From Bordetella genomosp. 11 (GTDB lineage Bacteria > Pseudomonadota > Gammaproteobacteria > Burkholderiales > Burkholderiaceae_B): DNA of 64,000 nucleotides. The notes under the pieces were generated by a model. It saw only the letters and a list, made by a program, of their open reading frames with translations, did not search any database and was not told the DNA's origin. Where the stretch lies: contig NZ_NEVS01000004.1 in assembly GCF_002261215.1 (NCBI RefSeq), forward strand, positions 4,340,001 through 4,404,000, given 5' to 3'. Made by a program: the position numbers and the translations under genes. Positions 18,688 to 28,237 of this stretch are shown here, one piece after another (positions within the stretch are counted from its first letter, which is position 1; the number at the start of each line of letters is the position of its first letter).

Positions 18688-19206
18688 ATGGCCGATCAAA
18701 ACAACCAGCAACCGGGCGACGACGCTCCGTCGTTCAATCTGCAGCGCGTCTACCTGAAGGACCTGTCGCTGGAGATGCCCAATGCGCCGCACGTGTTCCT
18801 GGAACAGGAAACGCCGCAGGTGGAGGTCAGCATCAACGTCGGCGGCCAACGGCTTACCGAGACCCTGTTCGAATCCAGCGTTACCGTCACCGTGACGACG
18901 CGCGTCAGCGACAAAGTGCTCTATCTGGTGGAAGGCACGCAAGCCGGTATCTTCGAATTGGCCAACATCCCGGCCGAACAGCTGGATCCTCTGCTGGGCA
19001 TCGTCTGCCCCACCATGGTGTATCCGTACCTGCGCGCCAACGTGGCCGACGCCATCACGCGTACCTCGCTGCCCGCGCTGCACCTGGCGGAAGTGAACTT
19101 CCAGGCCCTGTACGAACAACGCATCGCCGAACTGCAGCAGCAGCAATCGCAGCAGTCCGGCAATGATTCCGGCATCATCCTGCCGCCCAATGTCACCCGC
19201 CAATAA
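18688..19206 (+). CDS. secB: Protein-export chaperone SecB
   Basis: SecB keeps preproteins unfolded and delivers them to SecA. The 172-residue acidic protein has the family stretches [29 protein letters not shown], the aromatic-rich groove region, and [22 protein letters not shown]. The C-terminal tail is Gln/Ser/Asn-rich. It overlaps the start of gpsA by 17 bp. Confidence 0.97.
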   Translation: MADQNNQQPGDDAPSFNLQRVYLKDLSLEMPNAPHVFLEQETPQVEVSINVGGQRLTETLFESSVTVTVTTRVSDKVLYLVEGTQAGIFELANIPAEQLDPLLGIVCPTMVYPYLRANVADAITRTSLPALHLAEVNFQALYEQRIAELQQQQSQQSGNDSGIILPPNVTRQ

Positions 19207-20296
19207 CGAAGAGCGCGAAACGCCGCGCCCGGCCGCCAGCCGGCCGGCGCCTCCCCGGGTGGCGGTGCTGGGCGCCGGCAGCTGGGGCACGGCGCTGGCG
19301 GCGGTGGCCGCGCGCCGCCGCCCCACCCTGCTGTGGGCGCGCCAGGCGGCGCAAGCCGCGGCCATTAACGCTACCCATGAAAACGCCCGGTATCTTCCGG
19401 GCGTTTCTTTGCCTTCCACGCTGGACGTCGTCAGCGATCTGGGCCAGGCGCTGGCCTGGGCGGCCGCCGACGGTGGCGTGCCGCTGCTCATCCTGGGGGT
19501 GCCGGTCGCCGGCCTGGAGGCAATGTGCCAGGAGCTGGCCGCGCGCCTGCCCGCGCTGGGCTGCGACGGCTGGCATGTGGTCTGGACCTGCAAGGGCTTC
19601 GACGAAGAACAGGGACGGCTGCCGCATGAAGTGGCGCGGTCATCCCTGGGCCGACTCCCCGGCGTCAGCACCGGTGTGCTATCCGGCCCCAGCTTTGCGC
19701 GCGAGGTCGCCCAGGGCCTGCCGGTGGGCCTGACGGTTGCCAGCAGCGATGCCGCCCTGTGCGCGGCCACCACGGCCGCCCTGCATGGCGGCGCCGTGCG
19801 TGTCTACGCCGGCTCGGACATCGTCGGCGTGGAGGTGGGCGGCGCGATGAAGAACATCATTTCCATCGCCTGCGGCGTGTCTGACGGCCTGATGCTGGGG
19901 ACCAATGCCCGCGCGGCGCTGATCACCCGCGGCCTCGCCGAAATGACACGGCTGGGCGTGGCGCTGGGCGCGCGTGCGGATACGTTCTCCGGCCTGACCG
20001 GCCTGGGCGACCTGGTGCTCAGCGCCACCGGCGAGCTATCCCGCAATCGCCGCGTGGGCCTGGAAATCGGCGCCGGCCGCAAACTGGCCGATATCCTGGC
20101 CGGCGGCATGACGGCGGAAGGCGTGCGCGCGGCCCGCTCGGCCCTGGCCCGCGCTCGTGCCCTCGGTGTCGATATACCCATTACCGCCGCCGTCTGCGCG
20201 GTCCTGTTCGACGGCGTGTCGCCCATGACGGCCGTCTCCACCCTGCTGGCGCGCGACGCCCGCCCGGAAAGCGGCGACTTGCGCGTACCGGATTAA
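19190..20296 (+). CDS. gpsA: Glycerol-3-phosphate dehydrogenase [NAD(P)+]
   Basis: GpsA reduces dihydroxyacetone phosphate to sn-glycerol 3-phosphate for phospholipid synthesis. The 368-residue product has a ~20-residue Pro/Arg-rich N-terminal extension before the nucleotide fold [14 protein letters not shown]. The C-terminal domain carries the catalytic Lys in [27 protein letters not shown], and the [16 protein letters not shown] segment. The extension makes it longer than typical ~335-residue homologues. The start at 19190 overlaps secB; no better downstream start precedes the Rossmann motif. Confidence 0.93.
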   Translation: MSPANNEERETPRPAASRPAPPRVAVLGAGSWGTALAAVAARRRPTLLWARQAAQAAAINATHENARYLPGVSLPSTLDVVSDLGQALAWAAADGGVPLLILGVPVAGLEAMCQELAARLPALGCDGWHVVWTCKGFDEEQGRLPHEVARSSLGRLPGVSTGVLSGPSFAREVAQGLPVGLTVASSDAALCAATTAALHGGAVRVYAGSDIVGVEVGGAMKNIISIACGVSDGLMLGTNARAALITRGLAEMTRLGVALGARADTFSGLTGLGDLVLSATGELSRNRRVGLEIGAGRKLADILAGGMTAEGVRAARSALARARALGVDIPITAAVCAVLFDGVSPMTAVSTLLARDARPESGDLRVPD

Positions 20297-20343
20297 AAGT
20301 GGTCGCCCGGCGCGACCGACGCAATCAGCCTAAGGAGAAATCG

Positions 20344-21351
20344 ATGTTCCAGTACGTCCCCAGCCGCCGCGGTGCGCGCATGCCCCGGTTGTGGCTGGCA
20401 CTGGCCTCCCTTGCCGCCGCCCTGACGATGGGCGCGCCGGCGCATGCGGAATGGCCGGAGCGTCCCATAGACCTGATCGTGCCCTTCCCCGCCGGGTCGT
20501 CGCCGGACCTGCTGGCCCGCATCGTATCGGAGCCGCTATCCCAGGCCTTGGGCAAACCCATCATCGTGCAGAACAAGCCGGGCGCCGGCGGCAACATCGG
20601 CACGCGCGTCGCCGCCGAGGCCAAGCCGGACGGCTATACGATGCTGTTCACGATCAATGGGCCGCTGACCACCGCGCCCACGCTGTATCGCAAGACGCTG
20701 GGCTACGATCCGTTCACGGACCTGGCGCCCGTCACGCTGGTGGCGACCAGCCCCAACGTGCTGGTAGTGCCCAGCAGCCTGAATATCAAGACCGTGGACC
20801 AATTCGTGAAACTGGCCAAGGACAAGCCTGGCGCGCTGAATTATGGCTCCGTCGGGCCGGGCAGCGCCTCGCAGCTGGCCATGGAGATGTTCAAGGGCCA
20901 GGCCGGACTGGACATCGCCCATATCCCCTACCCCGGCTTTCCGCAGGTGATCAGCGCCATCATTTCGGGCGACATCCAGGCGTCGTTCATGGTCCCGGCG
21001 ATTGCCATGCCGCAAGCACGCAATGGCAAGGCGACGGTACTGGCGGTCACCAGCCTGGAGCGGGCAGACACGCTGCCCGACGTGCCCACCATGGCCGAAC
21101 AGGGCTATCCGGGCTTCGAGGCGATCTCGTGGGATGCCATCCTGGTCCCGGCGGGGACGCCCAGTGGGATCGTGGAACGACTCAATAGCGAACTTGCCCG
21201 TATCATCAGCAGCGAGAAGGTCCGCGAACAGATGGCGGTGCAGTACTTCACGCCGGCGCCATCGTCGCCCGAACAGTTGACCACGCGCATGCGCGATGAA
21301 AAAGCGCGCTGGGACGCGGTGATCGAGAAGCTGAATCTGTCGCTGGAATAA
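20344..21351 (+). CDS. Bug-family tripartite tricarboxylate transporter receptor
   Basis: This 335-residue periplasmic solute receptor of the TctC/Bug family has a signal peptide ending GAPAHA-EWPERPID near residue 38 and then the family signatures IVPFPAGSSPDLLAR, NKPGAGGNIGTRVAAEAKPDGYT and NYGSVGPGSASQLAMEMFK. The start at 20344 has AAGGAG at 20332-20337. No TctA/TctB membrane partners are adjacent, which is normal for the many orphan Bug proteins of Bordetella and relatives. The ligand, probably a carboxylate, is unknown. Confidence 0.92.
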   Translation: MFQYVPSRRGARMPRLWLALASLAAALTMGAPAHAEWPERPIDLIVPFPAGSSPDLLARIVSEPLSQALGKPIIVQNKPGAGGNIGTRVAAEAKPDGYTMLFTINGPLTTAPTLYRKTLGYDPFTDLAPVTLVATSPNVLVVPSSLNIKTVDQFVKLAKDKPGALNYGSVGPGSASQLAMEMFKGQAGLDIAHIPYPGFPQVISAIISGDIQASFMVPAIAMPQARNGKATVLAVTSLERADTLPDVPTMAEQGYPGFEAISWDAILVPAGTPSGIVERLNSELARIISSEKVREQMAVQYFTPAPSSPEQLTTRMRDEKARWDAVIEKLNLSLE

Positions 21352-21382
21352 TCGCCCTGGGGGCGCCGGCCCCCAGGGCGAT
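21351..21382. terminator. Strong bidirectional hairpin after the Bug gene
   Basis: A perfect 13-bp stem (ATCGCCCTGGGGG at 21351-21363 with its complement at 21370-21382) encloses a 6-base loop. It begins on the last base of the Bug stop codon and lies 12 bp from the end of the convergent large gene, so it probably terminates both. Confidence 0.7.
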
Positions 21383-21393
21383 CATGCTGCCGG

Positions 21394-24174
21394 TCAGACC
21401 GCGCTTGCGGATGCGGCGGCAAGTGCGGTCGCCGACGCGTCCGCCGAGGTCGATGCCGGGTTGTCCGCGGCCGGCGCCCCCGGGGCCGGTTCGCTTGCCG
21501 TCATCGCGTGGGCATCGCCCAGATCCGCATAGCGGTTCATGGGATTACGCTGGACAAACGTCCTGCCCGATGCCAGGAGTCCTTCCAGAAAGTAGCGGTA
21601 CATGAAGCGGTTTTCCTCGGCGATCGAGCCGATCACGGCATCCGCCTTCAGAAAGTCGTCCATGCGCGCTTCGTAGCGGGCAAGGCGATTCAACAGGTTC
21701 TGCCTCCATTCCGGCCTGATACGCGACCACGCCGCATCATAGGCCGTGAAGGCGCCGGCGCCCGGTGCCGACCAGGTGTTGCCGTCGCTCTGGATAATGC
21801 CGTCCAGGGCGATCTTCATGCCTTCGTAGTCCTTGCGGCTGTCGCGGCTGAATTTGCTGGCCAGCCTTTCCAGGTGGAAGGCATAGCTGCGCGCCTCGGG
21901 TTCCTGCTCTACCGCGATACGCAGTTCGGTCCAGCAGCGGCTGGCCGTACGCTGCCATTGCACGGAATCGCGCGGCGTCGCGCGATGCTCGTCCACGAAC
22001 TTGTTGCGCCACCAGGCTTGCAGGCCGGCGAGCGCGGGAAAGCGGGGAGGCGCGCTTCTTGTGTCGGGGCACGGCTGTTGCAGGCATTGGTAGAGGTTCT
22101 TGATGCCTTTCGGCCCAAGCCGGCTGACTGCCTGCGAGAACTCCAGCCGCAGATACTCGTCGCAAGCCGTATCCCGGAATTGCCGGGCGTCGAATTCGGC
22201 ACGCAAGTCGTCGGCCACGTCGAGGAAATCACGATAGGCACGCCGCAATTCGCGCGGCTCGACGGAATCGCGCGACAGCAGCTTGACCAGGCCACGCAAT
22301 TCCTTGTCCACATGGGACTGGTGGTAGGCGAAACGCTTCGCTTCCATTTCGGCGCTGCTGCCGAAGACGAAATAGCCGCTCCAGAAACGGATGGTGTCCC
22401 AGGCCACGCGCAATCCGCTGCGCGCGCGCTCCGGCAGCGCGCCCTGCAGATTGTCGTAGTCCGATGGCTGGCGCCAGCCGGAGTACGTGCGGGTGTCGGC
22501 CGCCGCCAGCACATTGCGTTCCAGCACCACCCGCATTTCCTGCAGCAGCCGCCTGTATTGAGGCCCCATGAGTTCCGCATTGTGGGTGATGCGCAGCACA
22601 CGATCCATCAACGCCTGGAATACGGGAGGCTCCTTGCCCTGGATCGCATCGGGTTGCCGCCAGGTGGTATTTCGCAGCAGTGCTTCGCGGTCTTCCGGCG
22701 CTGCGCGCTCGAAGACCAGGGTGGACAGATATTCCGCGCGACCTTCCTTGCCGTGTGTCGCCAGGCACATGCCGCGCAGCAGGCGGTGCATGGCATCGCG
22801 CGCCTGGGTGTAGATTTCCGGTTGATCCGGCAGGGGCACTTCATTGGCATGTTGGCCGCTGTCGCTCATGCCCTGGACGGCGTTCGATTCGATCAGCTCG
22901 GTCAGTGCCGCGAAGGCATGCAGGGGTTCGGTTTCGTATCGACGTACCCGTTCGTCCTGCGCCGCCTGGCGCCAGGCATCCAGGACATCGGCCGACTTGG
23001 CGCGGTCCGTATGCACCAGGAGCGTTCCCATGTATCCGCCGGGCGCCACCGTCCGGCAGACATCGTCGAACGCGCTGTCCGACAATTCGCGCAACGAGCG
23101 CGCGACATGGTTCTGGACGAACCGCTTGACCTCGGCGGGCGCCGGCTCGTGCAGCTTGAGCGCATCGGACAAATCGGCGATCCAGCTTTGCCGGCCCGGA
23201 TTCGGCAGGCCATCCAGCAATTTCTTTTCTTCCAGCGTGGCGCGCCAGGACTCGACATGGCCATCCTCGAAGGCGCGCACCGCTTCCTGCCAGGATGTGA
23301 GGTCCGGACGGAACTGCAAGCGCAGCGCCCGGCCGCGTTCCTGCAGATCCCTGCATGCGCCGATCGCGTCTTTCAGGCGGCTGCCCGGATCGATGTCGCG
23401 GTACAGGTGATCCAGCGCACGGTCGATGCCGTCCGCGCGCGCTTCGTCGTAGCCGTATTCCCACAGCCGGTCTACAGTTTTCGCAGCGTCGTCGGCAGTC
23501 GGGCCGGACGCAAAACCCATCGCTTCCCTACCCTTTTGCATCGCGGCCTGCAATACGCCGGGACCCTGGCCGCCATCCTTGCGTGCCTGTCCCTGCGCCA
23601 GCGCCGGCAGCGACTTGCACAGATAGGCGCAATCCTTTTCCAGGTGCGAACGCGCGTCCATCCGCCGCTTGATGGCCGCGGCTTTCAGGCGGCCAACCTT
23701 TTTGAGCGCGGCCTTGAACCTGGGCTGCTCTTTCTTCAAGGATTTTTTATGGGACCGCAGGTCGGCGATCGCGGCATCGATGCGCTGGCGCGCCTGGACG
23801 GAGGTCGGATCGACGATAGGCGCGGCGGCTTTCAGCGCCGGCACGCCTTTCAACGCGGGCTGCACGGTCTGGAGCGCGCGCAAGCCCGTGTCGATGCAGA
23901 GGTTTTCCACCTTGACCAGCGTCTTGTTGAGCTTTTTGCGCAACCGTCCTTCCGTCGCGGTGGCAGCGACGACGCAGACATCGGTGACGGCACGGGTGGT
24001 CTTGCGTGCGTAGCGGTACAGGCGATGATGCTTCGTGTCCGCTTTGCCCTCGATGAGCGTGGCGGCGGCACTATCGTCGGAATGGGATGGCGCTTGCTGC
24101 GCGATGCTGTCCGATGGAAGCGAGCCCGCGGAGCCGCCGGCGGCGTTGGAATGGGAGGAGACGAGATGAAGCAT
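21394..24174 (-). CDS. Large uncharacterised protein, candidate type III effector
   Basis: I do not recognise the family of this 926-residue protein. The first 40 residues are Ser/His/Ala-rich and without a signal peptide (MLHLVSSHSN and on), which is the usual look of a type III secretion signal. Residues ~50-200 are basic (Lys/Arg clusters), the rest is predicted mostly helical and soluble with many Trp, and the last ~35 residues are an Ala/Ser/Pro-rich tail. No transmembrane segment, repeat or catalytic motif is evident. The start at 24174 has AAGGA 7-11 bases upstream; longer starts to 24306 lack one. An Hrp-box-like promoter lies 38-60 bp upstream. The opposite strand is also open but has no ribosome-binding site and reads as a shadow. 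The effector assignment is inference. Confidence 0.75.
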   Translation of the reverse strand: MLHLVSSHSNAAGGSAGSLPSDSIAQQAPSHSDDSAAATLIEGKADTKHHRLYRYARKTTRAVTDVCVVAATATEGRLRKKLNKTLVKVENLCIDTGLRALQTVQPALKGVPALKAAAPIVDPTSVQARQRIDAAIADLRSHKKSLKKEQPRFKAALKKVGRLKAAAIKRRMDARSHLEKDCAYLCKSLPALAQGQARKDGGQGPGVLQAAMQKGREAMGFASGPTADDAAKTVDRLWEYGYDEARADGIDRALDHLYRDIDPGSRLKDAIGACRDLQERGRALRLQFRPDLTSWQEAVRAFEDGHVESWRATLEEKKLLDGLPNPGRQSWIADLSDALKLHEPAPAEVKRFVQNHVARSLRELSDSAFDDVCRTVAPGGYMGTLLVHTDRAKSADVLDAWRQAAQDERVRRYETEPLHAFAALTELIESNAVQGMSDSGQHANEVPLPDQPEIYTQARDAMHRLLRGMCLATHGKEGRAEYLSTLVFERAAPEDREALLRNTTWRQPDAIQGKEPPVFQALMDRVLRITHNAELMGPQYRRLLQEMRVVLERNVLAAADTRTYSGWRQPSDYDNLQGALPERARSGLRVAWDTIRFWSGYFVFGSSAEMEAKRFAYHQSHVDKELRGLVKLLSRDSVEPRELRRAYRDFLDVADDLRAEFDARQFRDTACDEYLRLEFSQAVSRLGPKGIKNLYQCLQQPCPDTRSAPPRFPALAGLQAWWRNKFVDEHRATPRDSVQWQRTASRCWTELRIAVEQEPEARSYAFHLERLASKFSRDSRKDYEGMKIALDGIIQSDGNTWSAPGAGAFTAYDAAWSRIRPEWRQNLLNRLARYEARMDDFLKADAVIGSIAEENRFMYRYFLEGLLASGRTFVQRNPMNRYADLGDAHAMTASEPAPGAPAADNPASTSADASATALAAASASAV

Positions 24175-24211
24175 ATGCGATCCTTCTGCTGCGACACGAA
24201 TAGTCATGCTA

Positions 24212-24239
24212 TGGGTGCATGGCGCAGATAGGCGGTTCC
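24212..24239 (-). promoter_or_regulatory. Hrp-box-like promoter candidate
   Basis: Read on the minus strand, GGAACC (24239-24234) is followed 15 bases later by GCACCCA (24218-24212). The classic HrpL-dependent hrp box is GGAACC, 15-16 bases, then CCACNNA, so this differs by one base. It lies about 38 bp before the start codon of the large unknown gene. Bordetella BtrS, which controls type III secretion, is an HrpL-like ECF sigma factor. Use by such a factor is inferred. Confidence 0.45.
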
Positions 24240-24362
24240 GCGCAAGCGCGCGCCGGATCGACGCGTTCGCAAAATGAGACGCAAGCCTCTGACGATGTCC
24301 GCGCAAGTACGGAAACCGACATCGTTCATTGCATGGCGCGATGGCGCCGCGGGCCTTGGACG

Positions 24363-24833
24363 CTAGACGCCGCCGACGTAGCCGGCCTGGCGCCAGGCCT
24401 CGAAGACCACGACAGCCACGGCATTGGACAGGTTCAGGCTGCGCTGCCCCGGACGCATGGGAAGACGCAGCCGCCGCGCGGGCTTGAACAATGCCAGTTG
24501 TTCATCCGACAACCCGGCGGTTTCGCGCCCGAACACGAATACATCGCCCGGCTGGAACGCGGTGTCGGCCAGGGAGTGTTCGGTGCGCGTCGTCAAGGCG
24601 AATACGCGATCCGCCGGCGCGCCTATGGCCGCCAGCGCATCGGGAAGCGTGGGGTGCACGCGCACCGGCTGCCATTCGTGATAATCCAGGCCCGCGCGGC
24701 GCAAGCGCGCGTCGTCCAGTTCGAAGCCCAGGGGTTCGACCAGGTGCAATTGGGCGCCCGTGTTGGCGCACAGGCGTATCGCATTGCCGGTATTGGGCGG
24801 GATTTCGGGCTCGACGAGAATGACGTGGAACAT
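24363..24833 (-). CDS. trmL: tRNA (cytidine(34)-2'-O)-methyltransferase
   Basis: TrmL methylates the ribose of the wobble base in tRNA-Leu isoacceptors using SAM. The 156-residue SPOUT protein starts MFHVILVEPEIPPNTGNAIRL and carries the knot motifs VFGRETAGLSDEQLALF and the C-terminal RSLNLSNAVAVVVFEAWRQ, all diagnostic. The frame is open to 24974, but the Met at 24833 matches the family start and length. comF lies 28 bp upstream on the same strand. Confidence 0.95.
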   Translation of the reverse strand: MFHVILVEPEIPPNTGNAIRLCANTGAQLHLVEPLGFELDDARLRRAGLDYHEWQPVRVHPTLPDALAAIGAPADRVFALTTRTEHSLADTAFQPGDVFVFGRETAGLSDEQLALFKPARRLRLPMRPGQRSLNLSNAVAVVVFEAWRQAGYVGGV

Positions 24834-24861
24834 ATCGGTAAAAGCCAGGGCCCTGTCAACG

Positions 24862-25632
24862 CTAGGGCAAACGGTATTGTGCCAGCACGCCGCCGTCATC
24901 CGCCGGCGCGCGCGCGGCGACCAGCCCGATGATGCTGACGGCGCCCGCCGCGCGCAAGGCGAGGGCCGCGGCATGCAGGGTACTGCCGGTCGTCATGACG
25001 TCGTCGACAAGGGCGATGGTACACGCAGGGATGGATGCCGGGCAGACGTAGGCATCGGGCGCGAGATGCAACCGGGCCCGGCGCGTCAGGGTGCTTTGCT
25101 TGGGACCTTCGCGACCGCGCGCCAGCCAGCGCGATTGTACGGGCCGCCCGGTGCGATGCGCGATGGCACGCGCCAGCTCCGCCGCCGGGCTGAAGCCGCG
25201 CCGGCGCAGCGAAGCGCGGGCGGACGGGATGGGGACCAGCACGGTATCCGCCGGCAATCCGGGCTGGCCATCCCGCTCGCGGGGCATTGCGGGCGCGCGC
25301 AGGATCAGATCGGCCAGCGGCTCTGCCAACGCATAGCGCCGTTGCACCTTGTAGTGCGTGATCAGCATGTCGCCCGGAGATTCGTAATCGAATCCGGCCG
25401 TCACCCCCGCCAGAGGCCAGGGTCGCCGCGCGCAGTCGGGACAGGGGGTTTGCGCGGCACGCAGCCGCAAGGCGCACCGCGGACAACGCGGCTGGTCCGG
25501 ATGCATGGTCGCCACCACATCGCGCAGGCATGGCGCACAAGGTGCACCGCCGGCGGACCGTCCGCCGCACATCGGGCAATCCGTGCCGATCATGGAAAGC
25601 ATCCGGCATCGCGCCGCGCGCCAGCCTCGCAT
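24862..25632 (-). CDS. comF: ComF-family phosphoribosyltransferase-like protein
   Basis: This 256-residue protein has an N-terminal zinc-ribbon with Cys pairs (CPMC, CAPC, CPRC, CPDC between residues ~20 and 72) and a C-terminal type I phosphoribosyltransferase domain with the PRPP loop ALVDDVMTTGSTL. ComF proteins act in uptake or handling of transforming DNA in competent bacteria. The start at 25632 is supported by GGAGA upstream; the frame is open to 25896. It is divergent from the bioC-like gene. dprA, another competence gene, lies at the right end of the window. Confidence 0.9.
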   Translation of the reverse strand: MRGWRAARCRMLSMIGTDCPMCGGRSAGGAPCAPCLRDVVATMHPDQPRCPRCALRLRAAQTPCPDCARRPWPLAGVTAGFDYESPGDMLITHYKVQRRYALAEPLADLILRAPAMPRERDGQPGLPADTVLVPIPSARASLRRRGFSPAAELARAIAHRTGRPVQSRWLARGREGPKQSTLTRRARLHLAPDAYVCPASIPACTIALVDDVMTTGSTLHAAALALRAAGAVSIIGLVAARAPADDGGVLAQYRLP

Positions 25633-25759
25633 GGTGTCTCCATCGATGAAATCCCGCATGGCGGGGGGGCCCATCGCGGCCCCGCGCCCGGCCATGCGCA
25701 ATAATGGAAGGCGTATCTCACCACATGCGCGCCGCCGTTTTCGATCCGGTGCGACCGAA

Positions 25760-26707
25760 ATGTCCGACTCCCTCCCCGACCTGCCCATCGTCAGCGCCCA
25801 CGTGGCGCGCCAGTTCGCCCGCCGCGGCGATCTGGAAGACGCCCAGTTCCTGTATGGCGAAATCGGGCAACGCATGCTGGAACGCCTGCGGTACATCCGG
25901 GTGCAGCCGGTGCAGTTGCTGGATGCGGGATGCGGCGCCGGCGCCAGCCTTGCACTACTGCGCGAACGCTATCCCGAGGCCGGATACATCGGGCTGGACG
26001 CCTGTGCTCCGCTGCTGGACATCGCCCGCCAGCGCCATGGCCCACGCGGCCGCGCGGGCCTGCTGGGACTGGGCCGCCTGGCGGCCAACCTGGTTCGCGG
26101 CGCAGATAAAACCCCGGCCCCGCGTTTCGTCAAGGGCGATCTCGCCGATACCGGCCTGCCGCCGGAATCGCTGGAGCTGGTGTGGTCCAACCTTGCCCTG
26201 CACTGGCATCCACGCCCGCATGCCGCCCTGGCGGAATGGCGGCGCATCCTGAAAGTGAATGGGTTGGCCATGTTCTCCTGCCTCGGCCCGGGCACCCTTC
26301 GGGAACTGCGCCAGGCGGTGACAGACGCCGGCCTGCGCACGGCGACGCCCTCTTTTGTCGACATGCACGATTTCGGCGACCTGCTGGTGGAGAACGGCTT
26401 CGCGGATCCCGTGATGGACCAGGAAACCCTGACGCTGACCTACCGGACGCCGGAGCGGCTGCTGGAGGACGTGCGGGCACTGGGCGGCAACCCCGTCGCG
26501 GGGCGCAAGGCCTCGCTGGCCTCGCGGGCCTGGCGCGACCGCTTATGCGCGGCGCTGGAGGCCCAGCGCCGCCCGGACGGCACCATCGCGCTGACGATAG
26601 AAGTCGCCTACGGACACGCCTGGCGCGCCGCAGCCCGGCGCGCCGCGCCAGGCGAAACGCACTTGTCCTTCAGCGCGATAGGCGGCAGGCAGCGGACGGC
26701 CCAATAG
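25760..26707 (+). CDS. bioC: BioC-like SAM-dependent methyltransferase
   Basis: This 315-residue class I methyltransferase has the SAM loop LLDAGCGAGASLALL near residues 53-67, the acidic residue in GLDACAPLLDIAR, and SNLALHWHPRPHAALAEWRRILK, which resembles BioC (malonyl-ACP O-methyltransferase of biotin synthesis). The N-terminal VARQFARRGDLEDAQFLYGEIGQRMLERL is the substrate-entry helix region seen in that family. No other biotin gene is adjacent, so the specific role is uncertain. The start at 25760 is chosen for family fit; an alternative in-frame ATG lies at 25694. Confidence 0.75.
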   Translation: MSDSLPDLPIVSAHVARQFARRGDLEDAQFLYGEIGQRMLERLRYIRVQPVQLLDAGCGAGASLALLRERYPEAGYIGLDACAPLLDIARQRHGPRGRAGLLGLGRLAANLVRGADKTPAPRFVKGDLADTGLPPESLELVWSNLALHWHPRPHAALAEWRRILKVNGLAMFSCLGPGTLRELRQAVTDAGLRTATPSFVDMHDFGDLLVENGFADPVMDQETLTLTYRTPERLLEDVRALGGNPVAGRKASLASRAWRDRLCAALEAQRRPDGTIALTIEVAYGHAWRAAARRAAPGETHLSFSAIGGRQRTAQ

Positions 26708-26725
26708 CGCGGGCCGGCGGGTAAA

Positions 26726-26742
26726 GCCGGCTCGGAGCCGGC
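26726..26742. terminator. Short hairpin between bioC and the YbdK-type gene
   Basis: GCCGGC-TCGGA-GCCGGC forms a 6-bp stem with a 5-base loop in the 51-bp gap between two convergent genes. There is no T-run. Confidence 0.4.
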
Positions 26743-26758
26743 AGGGGCGCAAGCCCGG

Positions 26759-28012
26759 TCAATGCAGGCGCCGCGGCGCGGTGCCCGGCTCAGGCTCCGC
26801 CAGCGTCTGCACCCCCACGCCACCCAGGGGCTCGGACGTTGCCCGGACGCGCCTGCGCACCACGGCGGTGGGGTCCGTCCCGGCCATTCCCACCAGCCCG
26901 ATCTCGCCGCGGAAGGCGCCCGTCATGGATTCCACCACGGAAGGCAGGTCGCGCAGGCGATGGAACTGGGCCCGCAGCCAGCGCGCGTCGTTGCCGGCGC
27001 GCAAGGCGTCGTCACGCAGCGCGGTGAGCATATCGGTGGTGCCAAGCTCGTCCGCCACCGGAATCAGGCGGCCGAACAACGCGCGCAGATGATCGATCAG
27101 CCGCAGGCGGTGCCCTTCGGCGGTGACGTAGCTGCCCTGCAGGCCGAAACGGCAGGCCTGGAAATGGTTGCTGCGATAGGCCAGCCACAGGCCGCCTTCC
27201 GGCTGCGGCTCGCGCTGCAGCAGGACGGCGAGCGCCTGGGCGAAAGCCGCCAGCTGGCAGGCGCGCTCGACCGTCAGCGGCGTATCGCACACGCGGATTT
27301 CCACGGTACCGAATTCCGGCTTGGGACGGATGTCCCAGTACAAGTCCTTGATGCTTTCGGCCAGGCCCAGGTTGCGCAGCTGGGCCAGATGGGCCTCGAA
27401 GCGGTACCAGTCCGTGACCTCCGGCGGCATATGGCCGGCCAGCGGGAAACTGTTGACGGCATTGAGCCGGCAGCAGGAAAACAGCGTGTCCACGCCTTCA
27501 TAGTAAGGCGACGAGGCCGACAGGGCGATAAAGTGGGGCACGTAGGCCGAGAGCTGGCGCGTCAGCGCGATCGCCTGGTCGCCGCCTTTGACGCCCAGGT
27601 GGATATGCTGGCCGAATACGGTGAACTGTCGCGCCAGGTAGCCGTACATTTCGGCCAGGTACTGGAAGCGCGGCGTGTCGGAAATCGAGCGTTCCTGCCA
27701 GCGCATAAAGGGATGGGCCCCGCCACCGGCGACGGAGACACCCACGGCATCGGCCGCTTCGCAGAGGGCGGTGCGCATTTCGCGCATTTCGGCGAGCAAG
27801 CCCATGGGATGCTCGTGCACGGAGGAGTTCAGCTCGATCATCGAGCGGGTGATTTCCGGCTTGACCCGGTCGGCAATGGGATGATCGGCCATTTGGGCCA
27901 GCAGTTCGTCCGAAGCAGCGGTCAGGTCAAACGTCCGTGGGTCGATCAGTTGCAGTTCGAGTTCGATGCCCAGGGTATTGGGGGCGGAAGGGACGAACGG
28001 AATCTGTTCCAT
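26759..28012 (-). CDS. YbdK-family carboxylate-amine ligase (glutamate-cysteine ligase-like)
   Basis: This 417-residue enzyme belongs to the GCS2/YbdK family, which has weak glutamate-cysteine ligase activity in E. coli. The ATP-grasp-like core is visible: [11 protein letters not shown] near residue 15, [40 protein letters not shown], and the C-terminal [14 protein letters not shown]. The length is slightly above the usual ~370-400. Its true substrate is unknown. It stands apart from trkH, with a 225-bp gap upstream. Confidence 0.87.
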   Translation of the reverse strand: MEQIPFVPSAPNTLGIELELQLIDPRTFDLTAASDELLAQMADHPIADRVKPEITRSMIELNSSVHEHPMGLLAEMREMRTALCEAADAVGVSVAGGGAHPFMRWQERSISDTPRFQYLAEMYGYLARQFTVFGQHIHLGVKGGDQAIALTRQLSAYVPHFIALSASSPYYEGVDTLFSCCRLNAVNSFPLAGHMPPEVTDWYRFEAHLAQLRNLGLAESIKDLYWDIRPKPEFGTVEIRVCDTPLTVERACQLAAFAQALAVLLQREPQPEGGLWLAYRSNHFQACRFGLQGSYVTAEGHRLRLIDHLRALFGRLIPVADELGTTDMLTALRDDALRAGNDARWLRAQFHRLRDLPSVVESMTGAFRGEIGLVGMAGTDPTAVVRRRVRATSEPLGGVGVQTLAEPEPGTAPRRLH

Positions 28013-28237
28013 TTCCTGCTCCTATGTATCTTATGTCGGGGGGCTGCGTCAGGCGGTCTTGAAGCCCGGCGGTTCCCGGGGTGCCTGGTGTGAGACGCGA
28101 AGCCGCAGTTTAGCCGCCTGTTGGCGTCATAAGCGGTGAAAATCGTGACATTAATACGCAACCGCGCGTAACTTGCGGGCTTCTCCGCCCTGCGGGGTAA
28201 GCAAGTACTTACCTCTTAGGGTATCTCCGGGGATTTC

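Noticed and set aside
21508..24231. 907-codon open frame on the plus strand, antisense to the 926-residue gene
   Set aside because: It has no ribosome-binding site, its translation is His/Arg/Gln-rich in the manner of antisense shadows, and the minus-strand frame has a good start signal and promoter candidate.
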